The notes: generated by a model not told the origin, from the letters alone. 64,000 nt of DNA from JBKHYJ01 sp046565505 (GCA_046565505.1 JBKHYJ010000091.1:1-64000), one strand, 5' to 3'; positions 28,272 through 38,287 are shown, counted from the stretch's first letter. Program-made: numbers and translations.

Positions 28272-29660
28272 ATGCCCGGTCAGGGAAAGATGAGCCCATC
28301 CCGCGAAACGATCCCGCTCCAGGAAGTGAGCTTCCACCCGCACTCGTTCACCGACCCGGACGGAAGGCTCTTCCTATGGAACGGGCAGGTGTACCGCGGG
28401 ATAAGCTTCAATCAAGCGTCTTTCTTCTTGCGATTGTTCCGCGAAGGCACAATTCAAACACTCGTTGACAAGGGGTTACTAATAGAGAGCCACCTCACGC
28501 AACTTTCAATCGAAGGGTACGCGGCCGTTGTCCGGCATAAGCGCGTGCCATTCATTTCTTACCCGCAAGAATGGTGCGCGGCGATGCTGAAAGACGCGGC
28601 GCTCATCATGGTGAACCTCGCGGCGGAGCTTACCGGCAGAGGCCTGACCCTGAAAGACGGGCACCCCTGGAACCTCCTATTCGACGCCTGCAAGCCCGTC
28701 TATGTCGATATGACATCGATAGCGCCATCAAACGGCGACGGCCGCTGGCCCGCTTACGAGGAATTCTGCCGTTTCTGCCTGTACCCGCTCATGCTGATGG
28801 CTCACGGGCACGACCGTGTTGCAAGAAGCCTCTTGCCGGAGTTCGGCGGCGTGCAGCGCAGAGAGCTAGAACCGTTGGCGCGAGGCGCAACGCGGCCTTT
28901 GTATGGTCTGTCTCGATTGGTGGCGAATGGCGCGCGCCGTGCGCTCTCGCTATTTCGCAGAGGGGACGGCGGTCATACGGGGTCATCTTTCCTGAATCGT
29001 ATAAGGGAAGAGATCGAGGGCTTGAGCGTGAATTCATATGACACGCGGGCGTCGGGCGATGACGGGGGCGCAGTTCCGACTGCCGCGAGCACGGATGATT
29101 CGGTCCAAGACCTGGAGATTTTGCAAAGGATTCTGGCGGAGCTTAAGCCCGCGTCGGTGCTGGACCTGAGCGCCAGCGGGGGGGTGTATTCCAGGATGGC
29201 CGCTTCCACGTGCGGCCGGGTTGTCACGTTCGACATGGACTCGGGGTCGGTCACACGACTCTACAACGAGTCCCGTGACAGGGGCTGGTCGATCCTCCCG
29301 CTGATGGTCGATTTTATGAAGCCTACGCCATCAGTCGGGTACTCAAGCCATCATCTGATAGCGGCCACCGACCGCCTGAAGTGCGAAATGGTCCTGGCGT
29401 TGACGCTCGTGCGCAGGGCCGTGGTCGAGCAATCTCTCACATTCGATTTAATGGCAGAGGGACTGGCGCTATTCTCGACGCGGTGGGTCGTGGTCGAGTT
29501 ACCCCCCCGGCCCGGCCCGCTCCCCGGCGATGAGCGTGGGGATAGACTTTCGTGGTACACACTTGATAATTTTACGGAGGCGCTCAAGAAGCGTTTCCGA
29601 AGCGTGGGCGTTATGGCTTGTGGGCCGGGGCCGCGCGCGTTGCTGCTATGCGAGAAGTAG
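28272..29660 (+). CDS. kinase-like domain fused to class I methyltransferase
   Basis: A 462-residue protein. Residues about 15-190 end in a segment resembling the catalytic loop of kinase-like phosphotransferases: Asp129-Gly-His-Pro-Trp-Asn134 followed by VYVDMTSI (Asp146), like the D-x4-N and metal-binding Asp pairs of that fold. Residues about 275-462 are a Rossmann-type AdoMet methyltransferase (SVLDLSASGGVYSRMA, then TFDMDSGSV and a late VVVELPPRPG). The overall architecture is that of proteins annotated as NoeA-like in nodulation and glycan clusters. It may phosphorylate and methylate a glycan terminus, as chain-end modifiers do in other Wzt systems; that is inference. Confidence 0.7.
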   Translation: MPGQGKMSPSRETIPLQEVSFHPHSFTDPDGRLFLWNGQVYRGISFNQASFFLRLFREGTIQTLVDKGLLIESHLTQLSIEGYAAVVRHKRVPFISYPQEWCAAMLKDAALIMVNLAAELTGRGLTLKDGHPWNLLFDACKPVYVDMTSIAPSNGDGRWPAYEEFCRFCLYPLMLMAHGHDRVARSLLPEFGGVQRRELEPLARGATRPLYGLSRLVANGARRALSLFRRGDGGHTGSSFLNRIREEIEGLSVNSYDTRASGDDGGAVPTAASTDDSVQDLEILQRILAELKPASVLDLSASGGVYSRMAASTCGRVVTFDMDSGSVTRLYNESRDRGWSILPLMVDFMKPTPSVGYSSHHLIAATDRLKCEMVLALTLVRRAVVEQSLTFDLMAEGLALFSTRWVVVELPPRPGPLPGDERGDRLSWYTLDNFTEALKKRFRSVGVMACGPGPRALLLCEK

Positions 29661-29700
29661 GAGCGGCTTACAAACCAGCGCCTCATGCGCAGTCGGATGC

Positions 29701-30693
29701 ATGGTGAAAGAAGTGGCCGGCCATTCTATGGTGTCAATCATAATAATCTTCCTGAACGCGGAGCGGTTCATACGCGAAGCGATTGACAGCGTTTTTGCGC
29801 AATCCTATGCCGACTGGGAACTACTGCTCGCTGACGACGGTTCGACGGACACGAGCACAAGCATTGCCCTCGACTACGCCGCACGCTTCCCGGGAAGAGT
29901 CCGCTACCTTCAGCACCCGCGCCACGAGAATCGTGGGATGAGCGCGACACGCAACCTGGGTATAAGGGCGGCCGACGGAAGGTTCATAGCCTTCCTGGAC
30001 GCCGACGACGTGTGGCTCCCGAACAAACTCGAACGCCAGGTAGAGATCTTGCGCGGGCAGCCGGACGCGGCGATGGTCTACGGGCTTACCTCCTACTGGT
30101 ACAGTTGGACCGGGAGGCCCGACGACATGAAGAAAGACTTCATCCCAGACCTCGGCGTCGCGCCCGGCACGCTCGTCGCTCCGCCGACTTTGCTGACACT
30201 CTTGTTGAGATCCGAAGCGCCTACGCCATGCCCTTCCGACATTCTTTTGAGGCGCGAAATATTCGACCGCACGGGTCTGTTTGAAGAGAGCTTTCAAGGC
30301 ATATACCAGCTATTTGAAGACCAGGCATTTCTGTCGAAGGTCTACGTCCACGCGCCCGTCTTCGTTGCGGGCGAGAGCTGGTTTAAGTACCGCCAGCATC
30401 CGGGCTCCTGCGATTCCGTCGTCGCCGGCGCGGGCAAGAAGCATGCGGCGGGCCTTTTCTTCTTTAGCTGGTTAGAGAAGTATCTTGTCGCGCATGGCAT
30501 CACGGACGCTGAAATATGGCAGGCCCTTAGGAGCAAGCGATGGCGTTACAGTCATCCGGCGCTGCATCGCTCGTCAATGCGCGCGCGACAGTGGGTCGGC
30601 CGCCTGAGCGAATCGCCCAGGGCGGCGGCGCGCAGGGTATTGCCCGTTCCCATACACAGGTGGCTGCGCGCTCGGTTTAATAATTACAGGTAG
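29701..30693 (+). CDS. family 2 glycosyltransferase
   Basis: A 330-residue GT-A enzyme from this start (an in-frame ATG at 29728 is also possible; a longer frame begins inside the previous gene and is rejected). It has VSIIIIFLNAERF, the LLADDGSTD nucleotide-binding motif and FLDADDVWLP for metal binding, plus an ED motif (FEDQAFLSK). It is closely related to the N-terminal half of the protein at 33066-34697, sharing ENRGMSA, AMVYG and HAPVFVAGE-type stretches, so the two arose by duplication. No membrane segment is visible. Confidence 0.9.
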   Translation: MVKEVAGHSMVSIIIIFLNAERFIREAIDSVFAQSYADWELLLADDGSTDTSTSIALDYAARFPGRVRYLQHPRHENRGMSATRNLGIRAADGRFIAFLDADDVWLPNKLERQVEILRGQPDAAMVYGLTSYWYSWTGRPDDMKKDFIPDLGVAPGTLVAPPTLLTLLLRSEAPTPCPSDILLRREIFDRTGLFEESFQGIYQLFEDQAFLSKVYVHAPVFVAGESWFKYRQHPGSCDSVVAGAGKKHAAGLFFFSWLEKYLVAHGITDAEIWQALRSKRWRYSHPALHRSSMRARQWVGRLSESPRAAARRVLPVPIHRWLRARFNNYR

Positions 30694-30771
30694 TAGCCCG
30701 GGCCCCGCCGCCCGCATGGCGGGCCGGGACCGGCCTGACCGCGACGGACGGGGTCACCTTATCGGCCAGTT

Positions 30772-31683
30772 ATGTCTGAACGACCGTTAGTGTCAGTCAT
30801 CATCCCCTGCTACAACCAGGCTCGGTTTCTCGGCGAAGCCATTGAGAGTATCCTGAAGCAAACTTACTCGCACTTTGAGATCGTCGTAGTAGATGACGGA
30901 TCGACCGATGACACTTCTGAAGTAGCGGGCGCGTACGCACTGGTTCGCACGATACGCCAGAGCAACCTGGGGCTTTCCGGCGCGCGCAACGCAGGTCTTC
31001 GCGCCAGCAATGGGGACTTCCTGGTTTTTCTTGATTCCGACGACAGGCTGCTGCCCGGCGCGCTCGAAACCGGCGCTGACGCGCTCACCGACTACGCGGA
31101 TTGCGCGTTCGCCTACGGGCACGTGCGGTTGATCTCGTCGTCCGGCTCGCTGCTGGGCGTGCCGCCTAGCCCGCGGATTGAGAATAATCACTATCAAGAA
31201 TTGCTGCGCCATAATCACATATGGTCACCCGGCGCAGTCATGTACCGCCGCGAAGTTCTGGACTTCGTGGGAGCCTTCGACACTTCGTTAAGGGCCTGCG
31301 AGGACCTTGACCTCAACCTTCGCATCGCGAGGAGCCGCCCGGTCGTCTGCCACAACAGGATCGTTCTAGAGTACAGAAAGCATGGCTCAAATATGAGCGG
31401 CGACCCACGGCTGATGCTGAGGACTTCAGTTTCGGTGCTGCGAGCGCAGCGGGCCTACGTGAGGGGAAACCCTCTGTACGAAGAGGCGCTTAAGGGCGGG
31501 ATTGAGGAGATGCAAAGCTACTATGGCGGAAGGCTGTTAAAACGTGTGCGGGCCGACCTGCGGGCCGGCGACTGGGCGCGGGCGGCGGCGGGCTTATCAA
31601 CGCTTGTGAGGTATTACCCGAAGGGGCTCGCGAGGCACACCCGCCTGAAGCTGCGCGGCGCTTTTTCCAGGGCCGAAATCTAA
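30772..31683 (+). CDS. family 2 glycosyltransferase
   Basis: A 303-residue GT-A enzyme. It has VSVIIPCYNQARFL, VVVDDGSTDDT, a SGARNAG motif and FLDSDDRLLPG for metal and donor binding, then a CEDLDLNLRIA acceptor motif. The last 70 residues are basic and helical. It is less similar to the neighbouring GT2 genes than those are to each other, so probably makes a different linkage. Confidence 0.9.
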   Translation: MSERPLVSVIIPCYNQARFLGEAIESILKQTYSHFEIVVVDDGSTDDTSEVAGAYALVRTIRQSNLGLSGARNAGLRASNGDFLVFLDSDDRLLPGALETGADALTDYADCAFAYGHVRLISSSGSLLGVPPSPRIENNHYQELLRHNHIWSPGAVMYRREVLDFVGAFDTSLRACEDLDLNLRIARSRPVVCHNRIVLEYRKHGSNMSGDPRLMLRTSVSVLRAQRAYVRGNPLYEEALKGGIEEMQSYYGGRLLKRVRADLRAGDWARAAAGLSTLVRYYPKGLARHTRLKLRGAFSRAEI

Positions 31684-31730
31684 TAGGGCTTGTAATCTCT
31701 TAAAGGGGAGCGGCAAGGGGTTTTATAGAC

Positions 31731-32975
31731 ATGCACATCGTGATGCTTTCAGACGCGGAGACCGAAGGGGGCGCCGCCGTCGCGGCAAGCCGCCTGGCAC
31801 AAGCTCTGGTCGAAGCGGGCCAAAAGATTACGCGCCTTGTCGCCTACCCCGATGGGAACGAGCATATTTGGAATACAAGCAGCCTTACGAGTCCAGACCC
31901 GCCGGCGCTCGGCACGCGGGTCATGCGGCGATTGCTCCCCGAATGGCCGCGCCGGTCATGGGACCAGAGCGCCATACACAGCCGTTTGGCGGCGCGGCTG
32001 GACTCTCTGTCCCCTGATGTAATCAACGTCCATAATCTGCATAAGGCGGCGGGTGACAACTGGTCGGCCGAGCTAGCGCGCATTTGCGGCGACCGAGCGC
32101 CGACCGTCTGGACGCTCCATGACATGTGGAGCTTCACGGGGAGGTGCGCGTACAGCTACGACTGCAAAAAATTCTTGTCGGGGTGTGATTCGACCTGCCC
32201 CACGCCCGAAGAGCACCCGCCGCTCGCGCCCGGCAAGATTGCGCGGGCCTGGAACGAGCGACGCCGGGTGTTATCGTCAAGCACGAACTTGACGGCCGTC
32301 GCCCCATCGCGCTGGCTGGCCCGCGAAGCGCGCGAGGGGCTCTGGGCGGGCCGCCGCGTAGAGGTGATCCCGTATGGCTTGCCCCTGGATGTTTACCGCC
32401 CGGTTGAACGTGCCCTCGCCCGCGAGGCCCTCGGGATCAATGTGCGAGGGCCCGTGCTCCTGATGGCGGCGCAGTTCCTCACGGAGCGCCGCAAAGGCGG
32501 TGAAATATTGGAGAGGGCGCTGGCGCAGTTGTCAGGGCGTCCCATCACAGTAGTGACGCTTGGCGCGGGACACCTCGGCTTCCGCTCGGAGGGGGTCCAC
32601 GTGCAAGAGCTCGGCTACGTCGATCACGAACGCACGAAGGTATTGGCCTATGGCGCGGCGGACTTGTTCGTGCACCCCGCGCCCGTGGACAACTTGCCGA
32701 ACGTAGTCATGGAATCGCTCGCATGCGGCACGCCTGTCGTAGGATTCGCCATCGGCGGCATGCCCGACATGGTCCGGCCTGGGAAGACGGGGTGGCTATG
32801 TGATTCGGTCTCGCCTGAAGCGCTGGCCGTCACTTTGCAAGAGGCCCTCACGGACCTAGATCATGGCGTGGACCTACGCGATTCCTGCCGCGCCGTCGCG
32901 GAGGCTGAGTATGATTCTTCGTTACAGGCCAGACAATACCTGGCATTGTTCCGGTCTCTGGCGCGCGGGAATTAG
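31731..32975 (+). CDS. family 4 glycosyltransferase (WcaC-like)
   Basis: A 414-residue GT-B enzyme. The N-terminal half has HIVMLSDAETEGGAAVAA, VINVHNLHKA and the cysteine-bearing WSFTGRCAYSYDC/GCDSTCP block found in WcaC-type colanic-acid glycosyltransferases. The C-terminal half has ADLFVHPAPVDNLPNVVMESLACG, with the family's E-x7-E-like donor site. It is a retaining transferase acting on a nucleotide-sugar donor in the cytoplasm. Confidence 0.9.
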   Translation: MHIVMLSDAETEGGAAVAASRLAQALVEAGQKITRLVAYPDGNEHIWNTSSLTSPDPPALGTRVMRRLLPEWPRRSWDQSAIHSRLAARLDSLSPDVINVHNLHKAAGDNWSAELARICGDRAPTVWTLHDMWSFTGRCAYSYDCKKFLSGCDSTCPTPEEHPPLAPGKIARAWNERRRVLSSSTNLTAVAPSRWLAREAREGLWAGRRVEVIPYGLPLDVYRPVERALAREALGINVRGPVLLMAAQFLTERRKGGEILERALAQLSGRPITVVTLGAGHLGFRSEGVHVQELGYVDHERTKVLAYGAADLFVHPAPVDNLPNVVMESLACGTPVVGFAIGGMPDMVRPGKTGWLCDSVSPEALAVTLQEALTDLDHGVDLRDSCRAVAEAEYDSSLQARQYLALFRSLARGN

Positions 32976-33065
32976 GCGGGACGCGCCGGCATGAGCGCGC
33001 ACTTGATTGACACTCGATGCTTTTAATGGGGCCTTCGGCCGGCGTCAGCGGCGGCTGCTAACGAC

Positions 33066-34697
33066 ATGAGCGACAACTCACTGGTATCTGTAATTATCAT
33101 CTTCCTGAACGCGGAAGAGTTCATCGCCGAAGCCATTGAAAGCGTTTTCGACCAGACCTATAGCGACTGGGAGCTTTTGCTCGTGGACGATGGCTCTACC
33201 GATGCCAGCACCGAGATTGCCCTCCGCTACGCCTCCTGCCATAGAGGACGGGTGCGTTACCTCGAACACGAGGGCCATCAAAATCGTGGCATGAGCGCGT
33301 CGCGTAATTCAGGGATTGCCGCGGCGCGCGGTGAGTTCATAGCCTTTCTTGACGCCGACGACGTTTGGCTGCCGCGCAAGCTGGAAGAACAGGTCGCCAT
33401 ACTGAGTTCGCAGCCCGAGGCCGCGATGGTCTATGGTGCGATCCAATGGTGGTACAGTTGGACAGGAAAGCCGGAGGACGCCCATAGGGATTTCGTCCCG
33501 GAGCTTCATGTCCGGCCTGACACGCTCATAAAACCGCCGGACCTGCTCATCCCGCTTCTAAGGCACGAATCCGTGACGGCCACGAATGGCCTTATGAGGC
33601 GGGGAACAATCGAAAGCCTTGGCGGGTATGAAGAAGGCTTCCGCGGCATGTATGAGGACCAGGTTTTTTATACGAAGGTGTGTCTGAATGCCCCGGTGTT
33701 CGTGGCAGGCAAATGCTGGTACAGGTGGCGGAAGCACCCCCGTTCGGCTTGCGCGGTGGCCGTGAGCGCGGGGCAATATGAATCTTCCCGGCTGATTTTT
33801 TTGAAGTGGCTCCGAGACTATTTATCACGACAAGGGATCGAGGACGGCGAAATCCGCGCCGCCCTCAACGAAGAGATATTGAAGTGTCGCAACCCGGCCC
33901 TCTTCAACCTGCTAAGACATACGCGGCTTCGCATGGAGGATATGAAAGAGCGCCTGAAATCATTGGTGAGGCGAGCGCTGCCGCGCCCCGTATACCGCTG
34001 GCTGCGCGTCAGGCGTCATGGTGAGAATTACCGGCCGACGGTCGGCGAGGTCAGCTTCGGCAGCCTGCGGCGTGTGACGCCTATAAGCCGCGTCTTCGGC
34101 TTCGACAGGGGGCAGCCGATTGACCGCTATTACATAGAAGGCTTCCTGGCGCGCAACGCCGGCGACGTGAGGGGCCGCGTGTTAGAGGTGGGCGACGACA
34201 CTTACACGCGGAGGTTCGGCGGGGGCCGCGTCACTAAGGCAGACGTGCTGTACGTCTCAGAGGGCAACCCGCATGCGACGATCGTCGCCGATTTATCGCG
34301 CGCCGATCACATCCCATCGGAAATCTTCGACTGCATCATACTGACGCAGACGCTCCACCTGGTCTACGATGTCCGCGCGGCGGTGTCCGCGCTGCGGCGC
34401 ATTCTGAAGCCGGGCGGCGTTCTGCTGGCGACCTTCCCCGGAATCAGCCAGATCGACCATTACGACTGGGGGGGCTGCTGGTACTGGGCGTTCACCGCTC
34501 TGTCCGCGCGGCGATTGTTTGAAGAGGCGTTCTCCGCGTCCGACCTCAACGTCGAAACGCATGGGAACGTGCTTGCGGCAACCGCCTTTTTGCAAGGGCT
34601 GGCTACGGAGGAGCTTCGCAAGGAAGAGCTCGATTACAACGACGCCGACTACGAAGTGACGATAGCGGTCAGGGCCGTCAAGGGGGTCGCCTCATGA
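33066..34697 (+). CDS. family 2 glycosyltransferase fused to a methyltransferase-like domain
   Basis: A 543-residue two-domain protein. Residues about 1-310 are a GT2 domain (VSVIIIFLNAEEF, LLVDDGSTD, FLDADDVWLP) closely related to the whole of the 29701-30693 protein. After a basic linker, residues about 375-540 resemble a class I AdoMet methyltransferase: GRVLEVGDD, a central ADLSRADHIP, FDCIILTQTLH and ILKPGGVLLAT. The glycine-rich loop is weak (EVGDDT), so activity is uncertain. Glycosyl transfer and methylation of the same residue in one polypeptide is the likely idea. Its stop overlaps the start of the deacetylase gene (ATGA). Confidence 0.85.
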   Translation: MSDNSLVSVIIIFLNAEEFIAEAIESVFDQTYSDWELLLVDDGSTDASTEIALRYASCHRGRVRYLEHEGHQNRGMSASRNSGIAAARGEFIAFLDADDVWLPRKLEEQVAILSSQPEAAMVYGAIQWWYSWTGKPEDAHRDFVPELHVRPDTLIKPPDLLIPLLRHESVTATNGLMRRGTIESLGGYEEGFRGMYEDQVFYTKVCLNAPVFVAGKCWYRWRKHPRSACAVAVSAGQYESSRLIFLKWLRDYLSRQGIEDGEIRAALNEEILKCRNPALFNLLRHTRLRMEDMKERLKSLVRRALPRPVYRWLRVRRHGENYRPTVGEVSFGSLRRVTPISRVFGFDRGQPIDRYYIEGFLARNAGDVRGRVLEVGDDTYTRRFGGGRVTKADVLYVSEGNPHATIVADLSRADHIPSEIFDCIILTQTLHLVYDVRAAVSALRRILKPGGVLLATFPGISQIDHYDWGGCWYWAFTALSARRLFEEAFSASDLNVETHGNVLAATAFLQGLATEELRKEELDYNDADYEVTIAVRAVKGVAS

Positions 34698-35740
34698 GAA
34701 TCCGCGGGGCGTGGAGGGTGCGGCGTGCGGCGGAGCGAATCGCAAACCGCCTGTCTCACAGGGCTGTCATACTGCTTTACCACCGCATCGCCGAAGCGGC
34801 TAATGACCCCTGGCAACTGTCAGTCACGCCCCGGCACTTCGCCGAACACGTTGAGGTCATTCGACGAGCCGGCTACGTGATGTCTCTGCAAAAACTGGTC
34901 AAGTGTCTCGATGAAGGCAGCCTCCCGCGCAGGGCCGTGGTCGTCACATTCGATGACGGTTACGCAGACAATCTTATCAATGCAAAGCCGGCGCTGGAAA
35001 AGCACGACGCGCCCGCGACCGTATTCGTGACGAGCGGCTACGTCGGCGCCGCGCGCGAGTTCTGGTGGGACGAGCTGGATAAGTTGTTCCTGCAACCTGG
35101 CCGGCTGCCGGCAAAGCTATCACTGAGCATGAATGAGAGCGCATACGAGTGGGATTTGGGCGACGCGGCGCATTACAGTGAAGCACGGTTTCAGCAACAC
35201 CGCCGCTGGAGAGCCTGGGAGAATGGCGACTCTAACCCTCGTCATCTCATCTACCACTCACTGTGGCGGTTGATGCGGCCTCTGCCCGACAGTGAGAGGC
35301 AGAGGTTACGAGACGAGCTGATCTCATGGTCGGGCGGCGACGCGAAGGCCCGGCCGACGCATCGCGCCCTCACGCGCGACGAATTGGTGGTTCTGGCTCG
35401 CGGGGGGCTCGTCGAAATCGGCTGTCATACGGTGACGCACCCGCCGCTCTCTGCGCTCCCGCCGGAATCACAAGAGCAGGAGATACGGCAAAGCAAGGCT
35501 TCGCTTGAGGAAGTGCTCGGGCATAGCATAACCAGTTTCGCCTACCCGTATGGCGGACCTTGCGATTATACGGAGCGGACAACCTCGCTGGTGCGGGACG
35601 CGGGATTCTCTTGCGCGTGTTCAACGGCGGCCATCGCGGTGACCAGGCGGGCAGACCCTTTTCAACTGCCGAGGGTCCAGGTGGCGGACTGTGATGGCGA
35701 CGATTTTGCCGCGAAGTTAAAGGCATGGCTCGGCGATTGA
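34694..35740 (+). CDS. NodB-type polysaccharide deacetylase
   Basis: A 348-residue carbohydrate esterase family 4 protein. Motif 1 is VTFDDGYADN (catalytic base and metal Asp), motif 2 is CHTVTHPPLS (HxxxH metal ligands) and motif 3 is AYPYGGPCDYT. The N-terminus (AVILLYHRIAEAANDPW) is the usual start of this group; there is no clear signal peptide, so it may act in the cytoplasm or as a peripheral protein. It would remove N- or O-acetyl groups from sugars of the glycan. It is translationally coupled to the fused glycosyltransferase. Confidence 0.88.
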   Translation: MRIRGAWRVRRAAERIANRLSHRAVILLYHRIAEAANDPWQLSVTPRHFAEHVEVIRRAGYVMSLQKLVKCLDEGSLPRRAVVVTFDDGYADNLINAKPALEKHDAPATVFVTSGYVGAAREFWWDELDKLFLQPGRLPAKLSLSMNESAYEWDLGDAAHYSEARFQQHRRWRAWENGDSNPRHLIYHSLWRLMRPLPDSERQRLRDELISWSGGDAKARPTHRALTRDELVVLARGGLVEIGCHTVTHPPLSALPPESQEQEIRQSKASLEEVLGHSITSFAYPYGGPCDYTERTTSLVRDAGFSCACSTAAIAVTRRADPFQLPRVQVADCDGDDFAAKLKAWLGD

Positions 35741-35862
35741 GCGAACACTAAGCGCCGTCGCACGGGGGATCTAACCCTTTCTAGCATTCGTAGCAGGACT
35801 GAACCGGCATAATTTGATGCCCGTTTCCCTCCGGGCGTCCGCGCCGTGGGGGAGGAGAGCGA

Positions 35863-37098
35863 ATGAGAATTCTCGTGATTTCGGCCGCCTTCCCTCCGAT
35901 GCAAGCCGGGGAGGCTGACCATACGCTTCACCTGTGCCAGCACCTCGCGGCGCGCGGGTTGGACGTACACCTTCTAACCACGCGCGCGAAGACCGGCGCG
36001 GGAACTGTTCCGTTCAAAATCTACCCGATGATCGAAAGCTGGTCGTGGGGCGACCTTCCGCGGCTGGCCCTCTGGATGAATCGGTGCTCGCCTGATGTCG
36101 TTCTGCTTTTCTATATCGGTTGGATATACAACGATCACCCGATGATCACTTTCGCCCCCACGCTCTCGAAGAGATTGCTCCCCGGCGCGCCGTTCATAAC
36201 GCAGTTCGCCAACGCCATCGGGGCGGTCCCCGAGCAGATTACCACGGTCTCGCGCGCGATTCGTAAGGCGGTAGCGATGTGGGCCGGGGCGGGCGGCGCT
36301 GATTACAGGTTCGGAACATTGTTACGCGACAGCGACCGCGTCATCGTGCTGAGCGACCTACACCGCGCTACCCTGGCAGAGCTCTTCCCCGGCGTGAACG
36401 ACAAGGCAGTGTTGATACCCCCGCCGCCGATCCTGTTCATGTGCCCCGAAGACAATGGCGAGGCCCGGAGCAAGGGGCGTGCGGCCCTCGGGCTGAGCGA
36501 CGACGATTTCCTCGTAGCCTACCTGGGCTACGTCTACCCCGGGAAGGGGGTTGAGACTTTGCTGAAAGCCATCCAGACGATCAGTCGTGAAAGACAGAAT
36601 GTGAGGCTCGTTGTGATAGGCGGATCGTTGCAAGGCTTTTCCTCCTACGCCGAAGGAGTGTGCGGGATGCCCAGGCTGATGGACATCAGTGATAAGGTGA
36701 GTTGGACGGGCCAATACTCCTGGGACAGCGACAAGGCATCAACTTACCTGCGCGCCTCCGACGCCTTCGTCCTCCCTATAGAGATAGGCGTTCAGATGAA
36801 TAATAGTTCTTTCGCGGCGGCGGCGGCGCACGGGCTCCCGATCATCGCGGCGCGGGGGACCGACCTGGAGCGACAATTCGTACATCAGGAGAATGTGTTC
36901 TTATGCCCGCCCAAAGACCCCGTCGCGCTGGCCTCTGCCATTAAGCTACTGATGGACGCGCCCGATTTGCGCGCGCGCCTCGCGGCCGGGGCGCTAAAGC
37001 TCGCACAGGATTGGTTCTCATGGGGGAGTGCAATCGACCGCACGCTCGCAGTCTTGCGTGAGGCGAAGAGGTCCGATGCGCATACTGGTCATATCTAA
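35863..37098 (+). CDS. family 4 glycosyltransferase
   Basis: A 411-residue GT-B enzyme. It begins MRILVISAAFPPMQAGEADH with the glycine loop of the family, and the C-terminal half has VAYLGYVYPGKGVETLL, LVVIGG and a loose donor site (ASDAFVLPIEIG, AAAHGLPIIA) in which the usual paired glutamates are not clear. GGAGGAGAG stands just before the ATG. Its last 23 bases overlap the next glycosyltransferase. Confidence 0.85.
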   Translation: MRILVISAAFPPMQAGEADHTLHLCQHLAARGLDVHLLTTRAKTGAGTVPFKIYPMIESWSWGDLPRLALWMNRCSPDVVLLFYIGWIYNDHPMITFAPTLSKRLLPGAPFITQFANAIGAVPEQITTVSRAIRKAVAMWAGAGGADYRFGTLLRDSDRVIVLSDLHRATLAELFPGVNDKAVLIPPPPILFMCPEDNGEARSKGRAALGLSDDDFLVAYLGYVYPGKGVETLLKAIQTISRERQNVRLVVIGGSLQGFSSYAEGVCGMPRLMDISDKVSWTGQYSWDSDKASTYLRASDAFVLPIEIGVQMNNSSFAAAAAHGLPIIAARGTDLERQFVHQENVFLCPPKDPVALASAIKLLMDAPDLRARLAAGALKLAQDWFSWGSAIDRTLAVLREAKRSDAHTGHI

Positions 37099-38287
37099 CT
37101 TCTACCCGCCCCACTTCATCGGCGGCTATGAGCTAGGATGCCGCGATGTGGTAGAAGAATTGAAAGCCAGGGGCCACCAGGTCTGCGTGCTAACCAGCAC
37201 GTATGGCGTCGGCAAGCCTGCCGACGACGGAGGCGTTTACAGGTGGCTGGCGAGCGACTTCGGGTCCGAAATCGCATCGGGTGCTTATGGGCTGGTCAAG
37301 CTGCTGAGGAAAGAATCCACCAACCGTCGCGCGTTCAAACGTCTGTGCGAGGCATTCAAGCCTGACCTGATTTATGCATGGAACATGGCGCATGTATCTA
37401 TCTCTGTACTCTTTCTCGCGCGGCAGATGGGGCTCCCGATTTGCTACTACGTGTCTGACCACTGGCTTTCGCGGTGGGAAAGCGACTCATGGTATGCGCA
37501 GGCGAAGCGCGGCGGCGGCCGCCTCTTGAGCAAGCTTGCCTGGCGACCCATCAAGTTCTATCTGCGCGTCCGCGGGCTCCCGCCAGTCGCAGACCTCGAC
37601 TTGAGCCATGTGCAATTCGCCAGCGACTATCTCAAGCAGGCGGCAATTGAGCTTCATAAACCTGTGCGCGGCGCCGAGGTCATTCGCTGGGGTATTGATA
37701 CCGAAAGGTTCACTCGCGGCGATTGCCCGCGCAGTGCCGGCAGATTGTTATACGTGGGGCAACTAGCCCCCCACAAAGGCGCGCACACTGCGGTCGAAGC
37801 GTTAAAGGTAATAATTGAGCGGGGCCGCCATGAGGCCCCGACGCTGACAGTGGTGGGCGGACCCGACTATGGCGGTCATATTCACAGCCTGGTTTCTTCC
37901 CTGGGCCTGGAACAGAATGTCCGCTTCACGGGATTAATCTCCCGCGAAGAGCTTCCCGCGGTCTACCGGCAGCATGACGTGTTCGTCTTCCCGTCGGTGT
38001 GGGAGGAGCCTTTCAGCATCGCGCTGCTTGAGGCGCTCGCCTCGGGGCTTGCGGTGGTGGCGACTCTCACAGGCGGCAGCCCTGAAATTCTGGAGAGCGG
38101 GGTGAACGCCCTGACCTTTGTGAAGGAGGATGCCGCGGGATGTGCGGCGCAGATATCGCGGCTCTTGGACGACCGGGAGTTATTCGAGAGGACCCGGCAA
38201 AATGGGCGGCGCACGGTAGAAGAGCGCTTCAGGTTCGGCTCGATGGTTGACGAAATAGAGCGGTCATTAAGCTCGCTGTTAGGGTGA
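37076..38287 (+). CDS. family 4 glycosyltransferase
   Basis: A 403-residue GT-B enzyme. It starts MRILVISNFYPPHFIGGYE and carries LLYVGQLAPHKGAHTAVEAL, LTVVGG and a full donor site (FPSVWEEPFSIALLEALASG with the E-x7-E pair). A longer frame from 37028 lies further inside the previous gene; the ATG at 37076 gives the conserved N-terminus. Overlap with the upstream gene suggests coupled translation. Confidence 0.9.
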   Translation: MRILVISNFYPPHFIGGYELGCRDVVEELKARGHQVCVLTSTYGVGKPADDGGVYRWLASDFGSEIASGAYGLVKLLRKESTNRRAFKRLCEAFKPDLIYAWNMAHVSISVLFLARQMGLPICYYVSDHWLSRWESDSWYAQAKRGGGRLLSKLAWRPIKFYLRVRGLPPVADLDLSHVQFASDYLKQAAIELHKPVRGAEVIRWGIDTERFTRGDCPRSAGRLLYVGQLAPHKGAHTAVEALKVIIERGRHEAPTLTVVGGPDYGGHIHSLVSSLGLEQNVRFTGLISREELPAVYRQHDVFVFPSVWEEPFSIALLEALASGLAVVATLTGGSPEILESGVNALTFVKEDAAGCAAQISRLLDDRELFERTRQNGRRTVEERFRFGSMVDEIERSLSSLLG

